A DNA stretch of 64,000 nt from assembly GCA_040754815.1 (NCBI GenBank), contig JBFMBX010000005.1, positions 124,001 through 188,000 of the forward strand, given 5' to 3'. This DNA is from Bellilinea sp040754815 (GTDB lineage: Bacteria; Chloroflexota; Anaerolineae; Anaerolineales; Anaerolineaceae). Below, one piece after another: positions 50,356-58,898 of this stretch. The notes below the pieces were generated by a model that was not told the DNA's origin, did no database searches, and saw only the letters and a list, made by a program, of their open reading frames with translations. Position 1 is the stretch's first letter; every line of letters starts with the position of its first letter. A program made the position numbers and the translations under genes.

Positions 50356-50934
50356 CTATCTTGCCAGCTCCAAAAAGTAGCGGTGAAAGCGGTCGTCATC
50401 GCTCAATTCGGGGTGGAAGGAAGTTGCCAGCCAGCGCCCCTGTTGAACGGCGACGATGCCGCCTTCCGGCAATGCGGCCAGCACTTCGGCTGTGCCGTTC
50501 ACCTTTTCGATCAGCGGCGCGCGGATGAACACCGCCGGGAAGGGGCGGTTTGCGGCGTCCACCCTGCCCAGCGCCGGCACATCCAGCAGGGTTTCGAACG
50601 AATCCACCTGCCGCCCGAAGGCATTGCGCCGCACGGTAATGTCCATTAATCCCAGCACGGGCTGATCGCGGCCCACATCGCGGGAGAGGAAGATTGCCCC
50701 CGCGCAGGTGCCCCAAACGGCGTGTTGTTGGGCAAATTCGCGCAGCGGCTGCATCAGCCCAAAGGCGGTAGCCAGTTTGCTGATGGTGGTGGATTCCCCG
50801 CCGGGGATGATCAGCCCGTCCAGTCCGGCCAGATGCTCCGGCAGGCGCACCTGCACGGTTTCCACACCCAGTTTTTCCAGCACATGCTGATGCTCGATAA
50901 AAGCACCCTGTAAAGCCAGTACTCCGATCTTCAT
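50356..50934 (-). CDS. pdxT: Pyridoxal 5'-phosphate synthase glutaminase subunit
   Basis: 192 residues. It supplies ammonia from glutamine to PdxS. Signatures are KIGVLALQGAFIEHQ, LIIPGGESTT (oxyanion), the nucleophile Cys in GTCAGAIFL, and the catalytic His-Glu in SFHPELSDD. Start 50934 follows the usual MKIGVLALQG beginning. It is 24 bp downstream of pdxS on the same strand, the standard arrangement for the two-subunit PLP synthase complex. The last codons overlap a possible start of the downstream acetyltransferase-like gene. Confidence 0.97.
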   Translation of the reverse strand: MKIGVLALQGAFIEHQHVLEKLGVETVQVRLPEHLAGLDGLIIPGGESTTISKLATAFGLMQPLREFAQQHAVWGTCAGAIFLSRDVGRDQPVLGLMDITVRRNAFGRQVDSFETLLDVPALGRVDAANRPFPAVFIRAPLIEKVNGTAEVLAALPEGGIVAVQQGRWLATSFHPELSDDDRFHRYFLELAR

Positions 50935-50958
50935 AGCCACCGTTATCAAAAAGAGTTT

Positions 50959-51846
50959 TTACCAGCCGCGTCCGGCGATCAGTTCGTGTTCGGGAATGGC
51001 AGAAATCTGCCGTCCGACCATCGGTTCACCCAGATTGCGGCTGATTTCGGCCAGAATCTTCGGTTCGTTGTAGTGGGTGACGGCCTTGACAATGGCCGCG
51101 GCGCGGCGGGCGGGGTCACCCGATTTGAAGATGCCGGAGCCGACGAACACGCCGTCCATGCCCAGCTGCATCATCAGCGCGGCATCGGCGGGGGTGGCAA
51201 TGCCGCCGGCGGCAAAGTTGACCACCGGCAGGCGGCCCAGCTGGCGGGTTTCCAGCACCAGTTCGTAGGGCGCGCCGATCTGCTTGGCAAAGGCCATCAC
51301 TTCCTCATCCGGCAGGTTTTGCAGGCGGCGGATTTCGCCCATCACTGCGCGGGCATGGCGCACCGCCTCGACCACATCGCCGGTGCCGGCTTCGCCCTTG
51401 GTGCGAATCATGGCCGCCCCTTCACCGATGCGGCGCAGCGCCTCGCCGAGGTTGCGCGCCCCGCACACGAACGGCACGGTGAAGTTGTGCTTGTATATGT
51501 GATGTTCTTCATCGGCGGGGGTCAGCACTTCCGATTCGTCAATATAATCCACGCCGAGTGCTTCCAGAATCTGCGCCTCGACGAAATGACCGATACGCAC
51601 TTTGGCCATCACCGGAATGGTGACGGCATCCATAATTTTCAGGATCAGTTCCGGATCGCTCATTCGGGCAACCCCCCCTTGCGCTCGAATGTCCGCCGGA
51701 ACCCGCTCCAGCGCCATGACGGCCACCGCGCCGGCGTCTTCGGCAATGCGCGCGTGCTCCGGCGTGACCACATCCATGATCACACCGCCTTTCAGCATTT
51801 GGGCAAGGCCTTTCTTGACCTTGAACGTGCCCTTTTCCTGATCCAT
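50959..51846 (-). CDS. pdxS: Pyridoxal 5'-phosphate synthase, lyase subunit
   Basis: 295 residues, full length. It makes PLP from ribose 5-phosphate, glyceraldehyde 3-phosphate and ammonia. The sequence is strongly conserved: KGGVIMDVVTPEHARIAEDA, ALERVPADIRAQGGVARMSD (core VPADIR), the active lysine in VMAKVRIGHFVEAQ and FVCGARNLGEALRRI, and the phosphate loop FAAGGIATPADAALMM. AGGAGG precedes the ATG by 6 nt. With pdxT it gives the organism de novo vitamin B6 synthesis. Confidence 0.98.
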   Translation of the reverse strand: MDQEKGTFKVKKGLAQMLKGGVIMDVVTPEHARIAEDAGAVAVMALERVPADIRAQGGVARMSDPELILKIMDAVTIPVMAKVRIGHFVEAQILEALGVDYIDESEVLTPADEEHHIYKHNFTVPFVCGARNLGEALRRIGEGAAMIRTKGEAGTGDVVEAVRHARAVMGEIRRLQNLPDEEVMAFAKQIGAPYELVLETRQLGRLPVVNFAAGGIATPADAALMMQLGMDGVFVGSGIFKSGDPARRAAAIVKAVTHYNEPKILAEISRNLGEPMVGRQISAIPEHELIAGRGW

Positions 51847-51915
51847 TCGACCTCCTGTAATCGTTTAGGTATTCTATCGAGATTCTACCACGCCAGCCGA
51901 TGCCCTGCAACGATG

Positions 51916-51921
51916 TATAAT
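51916..51921 (+). promoter_or_regulatory. -10 box upstream of the large glycosyltransferase gene
   Basis: TATAAT ends 15 bp before the ATG, leaving a leader of under 10 nt without a ribosome site. Confidence 0.45.
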
Positions 51922-51936
51922 TAACGCCGGTTTTGC

Positions 51937-54330
51937 ATGATGTTAAAAACCGCTTCGTCCTCTTCTTCCCGCTTCCGCCAAAGCATCCTTTCCAAAGGGC
52001 TGGATCTGCTGCTGATTCTGCTGATGGCGGTGGGCATTTATTACCGCTTTGCGTGGGTCAACTGGAATCAGGATGCCCAGCTGCACCCCGATGAATACGG
52101 CCTGACCAACACCCTCACTGTGCTGCACATGCCCGCCAGCCTGAGCGAGTATTTCAACACCCGCATCTCGCCGCTCAGCCCCTACAACAAATACAACGCG
52201 GATGGCAGTCTGCTGCAAAACGGGCCGGATAACCGGATGCGCTGGGGTCAACTGCCGATGATTATCATCCGCGCCGCCGCCGAGGCCACCGGCAACACCG
52301 GTTACAGCGAACTGCGCCTGCTGGGACGCCGCCTTTCGGCGCTGGCGGATGCGCTGGCGGTAGGATTGCTCTACCTGATCGGCCGGCGGCTCTACCATCA
52401 CCGTATAGCCCTGACGGGCGCGGCACTTTCGGCGCTGGCGGTGATGCAGATTCAGCAGTCCCACTTTATGACGGTGGATAACTTCGGCACCTTCTTCACC
52501 ATGCTGGCGCTCTACGCCGCCGTGCGCATTGCCGGGCAGCCGCCGCTGGCGCGCCCCGCCCCGGAAAGCGGTTACCGCCTTGTAGCGGCAGCGGCGGGCT
52601 GGTTTGCGCTATTCGGCGCAGCCGCCGGCATGGCGCTGGCCTGTAAGGTCAACCTGCTGCCGCTGACCGGTATGGTCGCGGTGGCGGCTTTCCTCGCCAT
52701 TGCCGATCTCAAACTGCGCTACCGCAGCGACCTGAGCCGCATCTTTGGCGGCACGGCCCTGCTGCTGGTGCTTTCCGCCTTTACCGCGCTGCTGGCTTTC
52801 CGCATCACCCAGCCGATGTCCTTCCGCGCCCCGCGGGGCGATACCACGTTCTTCACCCTGCACCCGAATCAGGACTGGGTGGACAGTATGGAGGTGGCGC
52901 AGATGGAATCCAGCGGCATCGGCGGCGGCCCGCCCGGTGAGCAGTGGGCTGCCCGGCCGGCCATCCTCTTCCCGCTGATGAATATGGTGGTGTGGGGCAT
53001 GGGGCTGCCGCTGGGTCTGACGGCGTGGCTGGGCTTTGGGCTGGCGGCGTGGCAGGTGCTGCGTCGCGGCTTGCGCTACCGTGCTCATCTCATCCCGCTG
53101 GTGTGGGTGGGCGGTTATTTCCTTTTCATGGGCACCCGCTGGGTCAAGTCCATCCGCTACTTTTTGCCCATTTATCCCTTCCTCGCCCTGCTGGCGGCCT
53201 GGCTGCTCTGGACGCTCTGGCAATCGGCAGCCCATGAGAGCGGCGGCCGCCTTTCCGTGCGGCGGCTGGCGGCGGGGGGCTTATTCGCGGTGGTGCTGGG
53301 CGGTACGCTGATCTGGGCGGATGCCTTTGTCGGCGCGGTTTACCGCCAGCCGCATACCCGCCTGCAAGCCACCGAGTGGATTTTTCAGCACATTCCCGCG
53401 CCGGTGCATCTGGAACTGCAAACCCCGCAGGGCAGCCGCTTTCAGCCCGTTTCGCTGCCGGACGGCTTGAGCATCCCGCCCGGCGAGGCGTTTACGCTGA
53501 CCTTCACCGCGCGCGAAAGCGGCACGCTGCGCGCCGTGACCCTGCCGCGCCTGTTCAATCCCGCCGATGAGCCGGCCCGCTTGACTCTTTCGCTCTACCG
53601 CGAGGCAAACAGCCTCGACCTGCTGGCCGAGACCGGCCTTGCGGTGCCGCCTGCGGAGGGGGCGCTGCGCGGTAAAACCGTACAGGCCGGCCTGCCGGCC
53701 GGTGAATTGCAGGCCGGGCAGGTGTATACCCTCACCCTGCGCAACGATTCGGCTCTGCCGCTGACCATCTACCGCCTGACGCTGGCCAACGAATCGTGGG
53801 ACGAGGGATTGCCCGTGCCGCGCGCTACCTACGACCCCTTCGGCGATTTTTACCGCGGTGTGACGATGGAGGTGCGCTGGTACGATGACGAAAACAAACG
53901 TCAGATGTTCTACGAGCGGCTGGCCGAGGTGGATTACATCATCCTGCCCAGCCAGCGCGGCATCTGGAGCGTTTGCCGGCTGCAGCTGACCTACCCGATG
54001 ACCATCGAGTACTACCGCGCGCTGTTCGACGGGCGGCTGGGGTTCGATCTGGCGGCGCATTTTCAGGCGCCGTGGCGCATCGGCAGCCTGTATATCTCGG
54101 ATGTAGGCGGTCAGGTGAGGTGGGGAGCGCCGCCGCGCCTGCCGCTGTTCAACTTCAACTTCTTTGCCGCCGAAGAGGCCTTCAGCGTCTATGACCACCC
54201 GCCGGTGTGGATTTTTGTCAAGAGTGAACGGTTTGACGAGGCGCAGGTGCGCGCCATTCTGGGCAAATTTGACCTCAGTCAGGTGGTGGTGCAGTCACCG
54301 CGCGACGCCCGCCCGAAGCCGATTCAATAA
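51937..54330 (+). CDS. Large membrane glycosyltransferase (GT39/PMT-like)
   Basis: 797 residues. A membrane half (about 20–480) with some ten helices has the PMT/ArnT-type first loop HPDEYGLTN, where the acidic pair near 48 is the presumed catalytic site, and QSHFMTVDNFGTFFTML, typical of polyprenyl-phosphate sugar transferases. A long extracytoplasmic C-terminal part (about 490–797) is beta-rich. It would transfer a sugar from a lipid carrier to a protein or lipid outside the membrane, and the dolichyl-phosphate sugar synthase at 24.8 kb could supply such donors. The 3' end contains one copy of a 25-bp repeat (54217–54241). Confidence 0.87.
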   Translation: MMLKTASSSSSRFRQSILSKGLDLLLILLMAVGIYYRFAWVNWNQDAQLHPDEYGLTNTLTVLHMPASLSEYFNTRISPLSPYNKYNADGSLLQNGPDNRMRWGQLPMIIIRAAAEATGNTGYSELRLLGRRLSALADALAVGLLYLIGRRLYHHRIALTGAALSALAVMQIQQSHFMTVDNFGTFFTMLALYAAVRIAGQPPLARPAPESGYRLVAAAAGWFALFGAAAGMALACKVNLLPLTGMVAVAAFLAIADLKLRYRSDLSRIFGGTALLLVLSAFTALLAFRITQPMSFRAPRGDTTFFTLHPNQDWVDSMEVAQMESSGIGGGPPGEQWAARPAILFPLMNMVVWGMGLPLGLTAWLGFGLAAWQVLRRGLRYRAHLIPLVWVGGYFLFMGTRWVKSIRYFLPIYPFLALLAAWLLWTLWQSAAHESGGRLSVRRLAAGGLFAVVLGGTLIWADAFVGAVYRQPHTRLQATEWIFQHIPAPVHLELQTPQGSRFQPVSLPDGLSIPPGEAFTLTFTARESGTLRAVTLPRLFNPADEPARLTLSLYREANSLDLLAETGLAVPPAEGALRGKTVQAGLPAGELQAGQVYTLTLRNDSALPLTIYRLTLANESWDEGLPVPRATYDPFGDFYRGVTMEVRWYDDENKRQMFYERLAEVDYIILPSQRGIWSVCRLQLTYPMTIEYYRALFDGRLGFDLAAHFQAPWRIGSLYISDVGGQVRWGAPPRLPLFNFNFFAAEEAFSVYDHPPVWIFVKSERFDEAQVRAILGKFDLSQVVVQSPRDARPKPIQ
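54217..54241. repeat. 25-bp direct repeat, left copy (inside the glycosyltransferase gene)
   Basis: GTCAAGAGTGAACGGTTTGA followed by CGAGG, identical to 57814–57838 and in the same orientation. The two copies bracket about 3.6 kb. Confidence 0.85.
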
Positions 54331-54435
54331 AAACGCCGTTGATTCAGCCGGATTGGTCCGCTCAATGGCGGGAGTCAGCCGTTCGTCGAGCGTGCCGCTT
54401 GATTGCTCAGGCCGGATGCTGCTGCCCCTACCTCC

Positions 54436-54843
54436 TCATTGCACAACCTCTTTCGAGGAAGCAGTAAGGGCGACCATGCCGCTGCTGAGCAGCATCAGAA
54501 AGGCAACCGGCGCCCACAGGGCGCGCTCACCTGCGCTGGGGGTAATCAGATTGAGAATCAAACTCAGGGCGGTAAAAGCAACGACCAGCCAGATAAGCCG
54601 GCGCGATGCCCGCGACCAGCCGGGGAGGATGATGCCCGCCCGCGCCAGAACAACCAGAGCCAGGAGGACAAGCAGCACTGCCTGAACCAGCGCCGCACTC
54701 CGCAAAGAAGGCGGAAACTGACCCGGGGAGGCTCCGCCCATGGCGAATGCGCCCAACGGCATACCGGCTGCCAGTGCCACTTGAAAAATCACCACCGGCA
54801 AAGAAATGACGGCATAAAAAATTGCTGCGAACCGCTTTAGCAT
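54436..54843 (-). CDS. Small four-helix membrane protein, function unknown
   Basis: 135 residues with four predicted membrane helices: IFYAVISLPVVIFQVALAAG, VQAVLLVLLALVVLARAGII, LIWLVVAFTALSLILNLI and APVAFLMLLSSGMVAL. Not a recognised family. It is located between the glycosyltransferase and the reductase-like gene, inside the segment bounded by the 25-bp repeats. The stop and preceding gene are convergent, with about 105 bp of noncoding DNA between. Confidence 0.72.
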   Translation of the reverse strand: MLKRFAAIFYAVISLPVVIFQVALAAGMPLGAFAMGGASPGQFPPSLRSAALVQAVLLVLLALVVLARAGIILPGWSRASRRLIWLVVAFTALSLILNLITPSAGERALWAPVAFLMLLSSGMVALTASSKEVVQ

Positions 54844-54984
54844 CCCTGAATCTCCCGATGAAATTATATCATCCTTGTTTACCGCCCGCTGGTTTGTGTT
54901 CAGCCGCGGCGAGGCGAGAAGCGACAGTACCTTTCTGCCGGAACACCGGCTTCAAGCGGCGCAAAACCTGACGGCCCGCCAGAA

Positions 54985-55536
54985 TCAGCGGCGAACAGCG
55001 TTATAGCGCAATTCGACGATGCCGGAGCGAAACGGCTTTGAACCGCTGAATTCCAGCGGAAAATGCTCCCCCGCTTCGAACAGGCGCGGACCTTTGCCCG
55101 CCACAACCGGATGAACCAGAAAGCGGTACTCATCAATCAGGCCGGCCCGCGCAAGCTGCGATGCAATGTTCAACCCGCCGATAGAAATATTTTTGCCCGG
55201 CTGTTGTTTCAGTTTCATAATCTCTTGCTCGAGGTTTGCGTGCAGCAGGGTGGTGTTGTTCCACTCCACACTCTTCAAGGTGGTTGAAAAGACGATCTTG
55301 GGGATCGCATCGAAGGCACGGGCAAATTCGTTGACCGTTGGCGATTCCGATTGATGGACGGCAACCTCGTGCCAGTACGGGTACATCAGGTGATAGGTGT
55401 TGCGCCCGAAGATTTCCACATCGCAATCCCGCAGCAGGCCGGTAAAGTACTCGTGCAATTCCTCGTCGGGAACACCCGCTTCATGTCCGGCGCAGCCGTC
55501 CACGGTGATATTGATGGCAAAGACAACTTTTCTCAT
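54985..55536 (-). CDS. Dihydrofolate reductase-family protein (RibD C-terminal type)
   Basis: 183 residues. KVVFAINITVDGCAGHEAG begins the fold as in YwjB/YyaP-type proteins. Further matches are EIFGRNTYHLMYPYW, FSTTLKSVEWNNTTLL, and KQQPGKNISIGGLNIASQLA (core ISIGGLNIASQL), the NADP-binding glycine turn, then LIDEYRFLVHPVVAGKGPRLF. These small proteins are seldom true folate reductases; the substrate is unknown. GGGAG precedes the ATG (with 8-nt spacing). Confidence 0.9.
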   Translation of the reverse strand: MRKVVFAINITVDGCAGHEAGVPDEELHEYFTGLLRDCDVEIFGRNTYHLMYPYWHEVAVHQSESPTVNEFARAFDAIPKIVFSTTLKSVEWNNTTLLHANLEQEIMKLKQQPGKNISIGGLNIASQLARAGLIDEYRFLVHPVVAGKGPRLFEAGEHFPLEFSGSKPFRSGIVELRYNAVRR

Positions 55537-55850
55537 GGTTTGTTTTCTCCCTTTCAGGGGTCTATCCGCTAATTTCTCAATCCCAGCAGCAGGATAACGG
55601 CAAAGTTTGCCGCCTTTACCGCCGGAATCGGGCGGTTCAACGGCCGGCTTGAGCGACGGGTAAATCCGACTCTCGATTGCATATTGGGGTTACCCCACCT
55701 GAATTTTTGGGCAAAGTCCGTCTCTGATCCGCTGCCTATCGTTTATGAAGCCGGATGCCCGTCTTCTCCGGAGCAGGTTTGCTCCCGCTCCAGAGAAGAG
55801 AAGGCAGATTCTAAAATGAGCATCGTCCGCCGGAAGGCAGAAAGCGACTC
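55537..55850. other. Intergenic region without a supported gene
   Basis: About 310 bp between two minus-strand genes. Only a GGAGCAGGTTTGCTCC hairpin (near 55774) stands out; no ORF is convincing. Confidence 0.45.
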
Positions 55851-57539
55851 TCAAGCAACCACGGCGTAGATGCGGTTCTCGCCGGCGAGATTCTTACCGC
55901 TGAAGAGAAACTTGAAATCTTTCCAGCCGCCAAAGCCGACTACCACCGGGGATGAAACATTGCCGGGGGTTCCGGCATCGCCATAGGAGAGCAGCTGGCC
56001 GTTCTGGTCGACGGCGTAGATGCGGTTCTCACCGGCGAGGTTGCCGCCGCCGAAGAGAAACTTAAAGTCTTTCCAGCCGCCAAAACCGACCACCACCGGG
56101 GACGAAACATTGCCGGGGGTTCCGGCATCGCCATAGGAGAGCAGTTGGCCGTTCTGGTCAACGGCGTAGATGCGGTTCTCACCGGCGAGGTTGCCGCCGC
56201 CGAAGAGAAACTTGAAATCCTGCCAGCCGCCAAAGCCGACCACCACCGGGGACGAAACATTGCCGGGGGTTCCGGCATCGCCGTAGGAAAGCAGCTGGCC
56301 GTTCTGGTCGACGGCGTAGATGCGGTTCTCACCGGCGAGATTCTTACCGCTGAAGAGAAACTTGAAATCTTTCCAGCCGCCAAAGCCGACTACCACCGGG
56401 GATGAAACATTGCCGGGAGTTCCGGCATCGCCGTAGGAGAGCAGCTGGCCGTTCTGGTCGACGGCGTAGATGCGGTTTTCACCGGCGAGGTTGCCGCCGC
56501 CGAAGAGAAACTTGAAATCTTTCCAGCCGCCAAAGCCGACCACCACCGGGGACGAAACATTGCCGGGAGTTCCGGCATCGCCGTAGGAGAGCAGCCTGCC
56601 GGATACGGTCGGGTCAGGATTCATTGAAATGGAGACGGCAAAGCCGCCGGCGAGTGCCGCATTGACGGTCACGCGCAATCCCTCATCCGGGTTATTGAAG
56701 GTTTGACCCTGTGTCAACACGGGAGAAGTACGCAGGTTGACCTTGACGGTGTCGCTGACTTCATAGACGAGCACACCTTCAAAGGGAATCATGCCGTCGA
56801 ACGGATCGGTGCGGAGTCGCGCCTCGACGAAGAAATGGTTGGAGGTGCGCCGGGAGGGAATCCGAACCGCTGTAACCCGGTCGGGCGGCGGCGGCTGTGC
56901 CAGTCCGATGGCGTGCAGGTTGACATCCAGCGTGCCCTCGGTATGGTCAACAATACCTTTGGGAAGCCAGCCGAACAGGCTTTTGGTGGTGGCGCTGGCG
57001 TGGACGCTGCGGCGCGCACCGTCGCCGTCCATCACATCATAACCCGGCAGGTTTGGGTGTTCGAACAGCTCGCATAACAGGTGGAGCAGTTCCTGTCCCC
57101 ACACGCCGATTGACTGACGATCCTGCATGAGCGGATTTGTGAACATGGCCACTCGAGCCCAGCCGGTGATGCCGTTGACTTCGGGGACATGGGCAAACGC
57201 ATGTCCGCCGCGGTGCTGTCCCGCCTCGTGAGGCAGGACAGCCAGCAGGTACTGGTAGCCATGCCCCGCCGGCAACGAATTCATCGCCGGAATGTTGACC
57301 TCGGCATCGGGTGCCCGTACCAGCGGGAAGACCTCACCCTCGATAATGGCCTTGCCGTAGGAGAGCGCCTGAAGGTAGTGCTGGAACGACTGATCCAGCC
57401 CTGTCCCCGGCTGGGGGTCATAAAAAACACGACTGTACACCTGATACTCCCAGTCGGGCGGGGGTTCACGGTCCACCTGAAGGTCAAGCACGGGTACAAT
57501 CGCAACGCGGCGCGCACCTACCCAGGGAAGTATGTTCAT
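55851..57539 (-). CDS. Protease-like protein with five 50-residue beta-propeller-type repeats
   Basis: 562 residues from ATG 57539 (GGAGGTAATCTC upstream). The N-terminal 300 residues resemble an M6-type metalloprotease scaffold, with DPQPGTGLDQSFQHYLQALS and GVWGQELLHLLCELFEHPNL, but the expected HEXXH reads QELLH (149–153), so zinc catalysis is doubtful. YDVMDGDG follows as in M6 proteins. The C-terminal 245 residues are five copies of a 50-residue unit containing LLSYGDAGTPGNVSSPVVVG and NLAGENRIYAVDQNGQ, similar to tachylectin-type sugar-binding blades. No signal peptide is seen. Possibly a lectin-like surface or toxin-associated protein. Confidence 0.82.
   Translation of the reverse strand: MNILPWVGARRVAIVPVLDLQVDREPPPDWEYQVYSRVFYDPQPGTGLDQSFQHYLQALSYGKAIIEGEVFPLVRAPDAEVNIPAMNSLPAGHGYQYLLAVLPHEAGQHRGGHAFAHVPEVNGITGWARVAMFTNPLMQDRQSIGVWGQELLHLLCELFEHPNLPGYDVMDGDGARRSVHASATTKSLFGWLPKGIVDHTEGTLDVNLHAIGLAQPPPPDRVTAVRIPSRRTSNHFFVEARLRTDPFDGMIPFEGVLVYEVSDTVKVNLRTSPVLTQGQTFNNPDEGLRVTVNAALAGGFAVSISMNPDPTVSGRLLSYGDAGTPGNVSSPVVVGFGGWKDFKFLFGGGNLAGENRIYAVDQNGQLLSYGDAGTPGNVSSPVVVGFGGWKDFKFLFSGKNLAGENRIYAVDQNGQLLSYGDAGTPGNVSSPVVVGFGGWQDFKFLFGGGNLAGENRIYAVDQNGQLLSYGDAGTPGNVSSPVVVGFGGWKDFKFLFGGGNLAGENRIYAVDQNGQLLSYGDAGTPGNVSSPVVVGFGGWKDFKFLFSGKNLAGENRIYAVVA
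55861..56610 (-). repeat. Five tandem 150-bp coding repeats
   Basis: Units begin at 55861, 56011, 56161, 56311 and 56461 with exact 150-bp spacing. They differ at few positions, among them an alternation between GGGN and SGKN codons (units 1 and 4 share TTCTTACCGCT; the others share TTGCCGCCGCC). High DNA identity points to recent expansion or gene conversion. Confidence 0.93.
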
Positions 57540-57959
57540 GAGATTACCTCCATCAACCAATAAAGCATGATTATTTTACGAATTGCCGGTACACTGCAAT
57601 TATCCTGTCTGGTCAGCGGGACAAAAGGTGTTTGATACTATCGGTAATTATACTTTTTTTACCATAATAATCAAATATAAACACATTTTGAGGCGATCTG
57701 TTTCCAGTCTCGGAAAGTTAAACCTTCCAGACAAATCCCCTTCCCTAAAACAAAAGACGCTTTACCCGGCTTGTCCCTGTTTTCCGTGCGGCTTTATGTG
57801 AGCATCCCCCCTCGTCAAGAGTGAACGGTTTGACGAGGGAGGAGAGGTGTTTGGTGGGTGTAATAATTCAACGGCTAGTGTTACACCCTGGTGTGTGGTG
57901 ACTCTCTAACTCTCCCGTTGTAACCAGTGTGTGAATCTGAAATCTATATTTTGCAATCA
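57540..57959. other. Intergenic region with the right copy of the 25-bp repeat
   Basis: No supported gene. The DNA turns AT-rich here. It contains the 25-bp repeat listed separately at 57814–57838. Confidence 0.5.
57814..57838. repeat. 25-bp direct repeat, right copy
   Basis: Identical to 54217–54241. In this copy the flanking CCT completes a 9-bp inverted repeat (CCTCGTCAA/TTGACGAGG). It sits at the boundary between the high-GC segment and the AT-rich HEPN/nuclease region. Confidence 0.85.
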
Positions 57960-58760
57960 TCAATTCACAATTTTTCCCGATTGTTCTTCAGGTTCTAAAG
58001 TCTCAATTATCATTTTACCAATCTTGATTGAATCTTCATTATCTTTAAAGAATTTATTACCAAAAACGTCTATGTGTTCAATAACATAGTCTCTCAAGAA
58101 CGTAAAGTCATCCATCGATAATCCACCAGAGGCGATATATTCGACAGTTAGGAAATGCAAACTGTTTCGTGTTCTATTCAGCGTTTGTAATATCGAGAAC
58201 AACCTGTCATCAACCTTTTTTCCTTTTGAATAAACTGCTTTATAATTTGATTTTTTTAATAAAGTGCTAAATTCAATGGTTTCGTTACTAAGGGACTGAA
58301 TTGGCTTATATGACCATTCTGTATCGAGATTCTCTGCTCGCTTAATGTCTTCTATTAATATCGGCGTTGACTTTTGTAATAATGTTCGTTTTCCTTTTAT
58401 AAATTGGGGAAATCTTTTTAGGCAAACTTCCAGATCCATTCGATGTATCACGTAGTTATTATGTAACAACATCGCCTTAAAGTAGTTTTCAAAGCAAATA
58501 ATTATCCTTATTGCATCAAGAAGCGGGCTTTCTATGTTTTGAAGCAATTCTATAAGCTCTAGGAAAGCATTTGGCTCATTACCAAACGCTTTGTCAGATA
58601 AGGTTTTCGCCTTATCTATTCCTTTGATTGTTTCACAACTCCAAAATATTTTGGACGAATAAAAAAGTAACAGCCAAATTACATAAACTTTGGTTTCTTC
58701 GCTTATATAACAGGCTCCTTCTTCAATCTTCCTCAAAGTTAGCATTACAATCCATTCCAC
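57960..58760 (-). CDS. HEPN-like all-helical protein, AT-rich
   Basis: 266 residues, not firmly recognised. It is mostly helical, with an early hydrophobic stretch (VYVIWLLLFYSSKIFW, about 25–40) and the segment LNRTRNSLHFLTVEYIA near 195–211, where Arg196-x5-His202 fits the HEPN RX4-6H RNase motif. HEPN proteins of this size occur in abortive-infection systems. It starts with GTG 58760; an ATG five codons later is possible. GC content is far below that of the flanking genes. It lies downstream of, and on the same strand as, a PD-(D/E)XK nuclease gene, with about 140 bp between. Confidence 0.65.
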   Translation of the reverse strand: MEWIVMLTLRKIEEGACYISEETKVYVIWLLLFYSSKIFWSCETIKGIDKAKTLSDKAFGNEPNAFLELIELLQNIESPLLDAIRIIICFENYFKAMLLHNNYVIHRMDLEVCLKRFPQFIKGKRTLLQKSTPILIEDIKRAENLDTEWSYKPIQSLSNETIEFSTLLKKSNYKAVYSKGKKVDDRLFSILQTLNRTRNSLHFLTVEYIASGGLSMDDFTFLRDYVIEHIDVFGNKFFKDNEDSIKIGKMIIETLEPEEQSGKIVN

Positions 58761-58898
58761 ATCTATTTTTAGAGAAGAATCATAAAGGCATACTTAATTG
58801 ACGATGAATTTGTTTTCCAAAACCGGAGGTAAAAACCAATGAAAACCTAAAATCATGTGGGCGAGGCTAATGTCTCACACGACCACTGATTTATAATA

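Noticed and set aside
55861..56610. Possible CRISPR array because of regular 150-bp spacing
   Set aside because: Repeat units are coding and contiguous, with no short repeat/spacer alternation and an intact reading frame.
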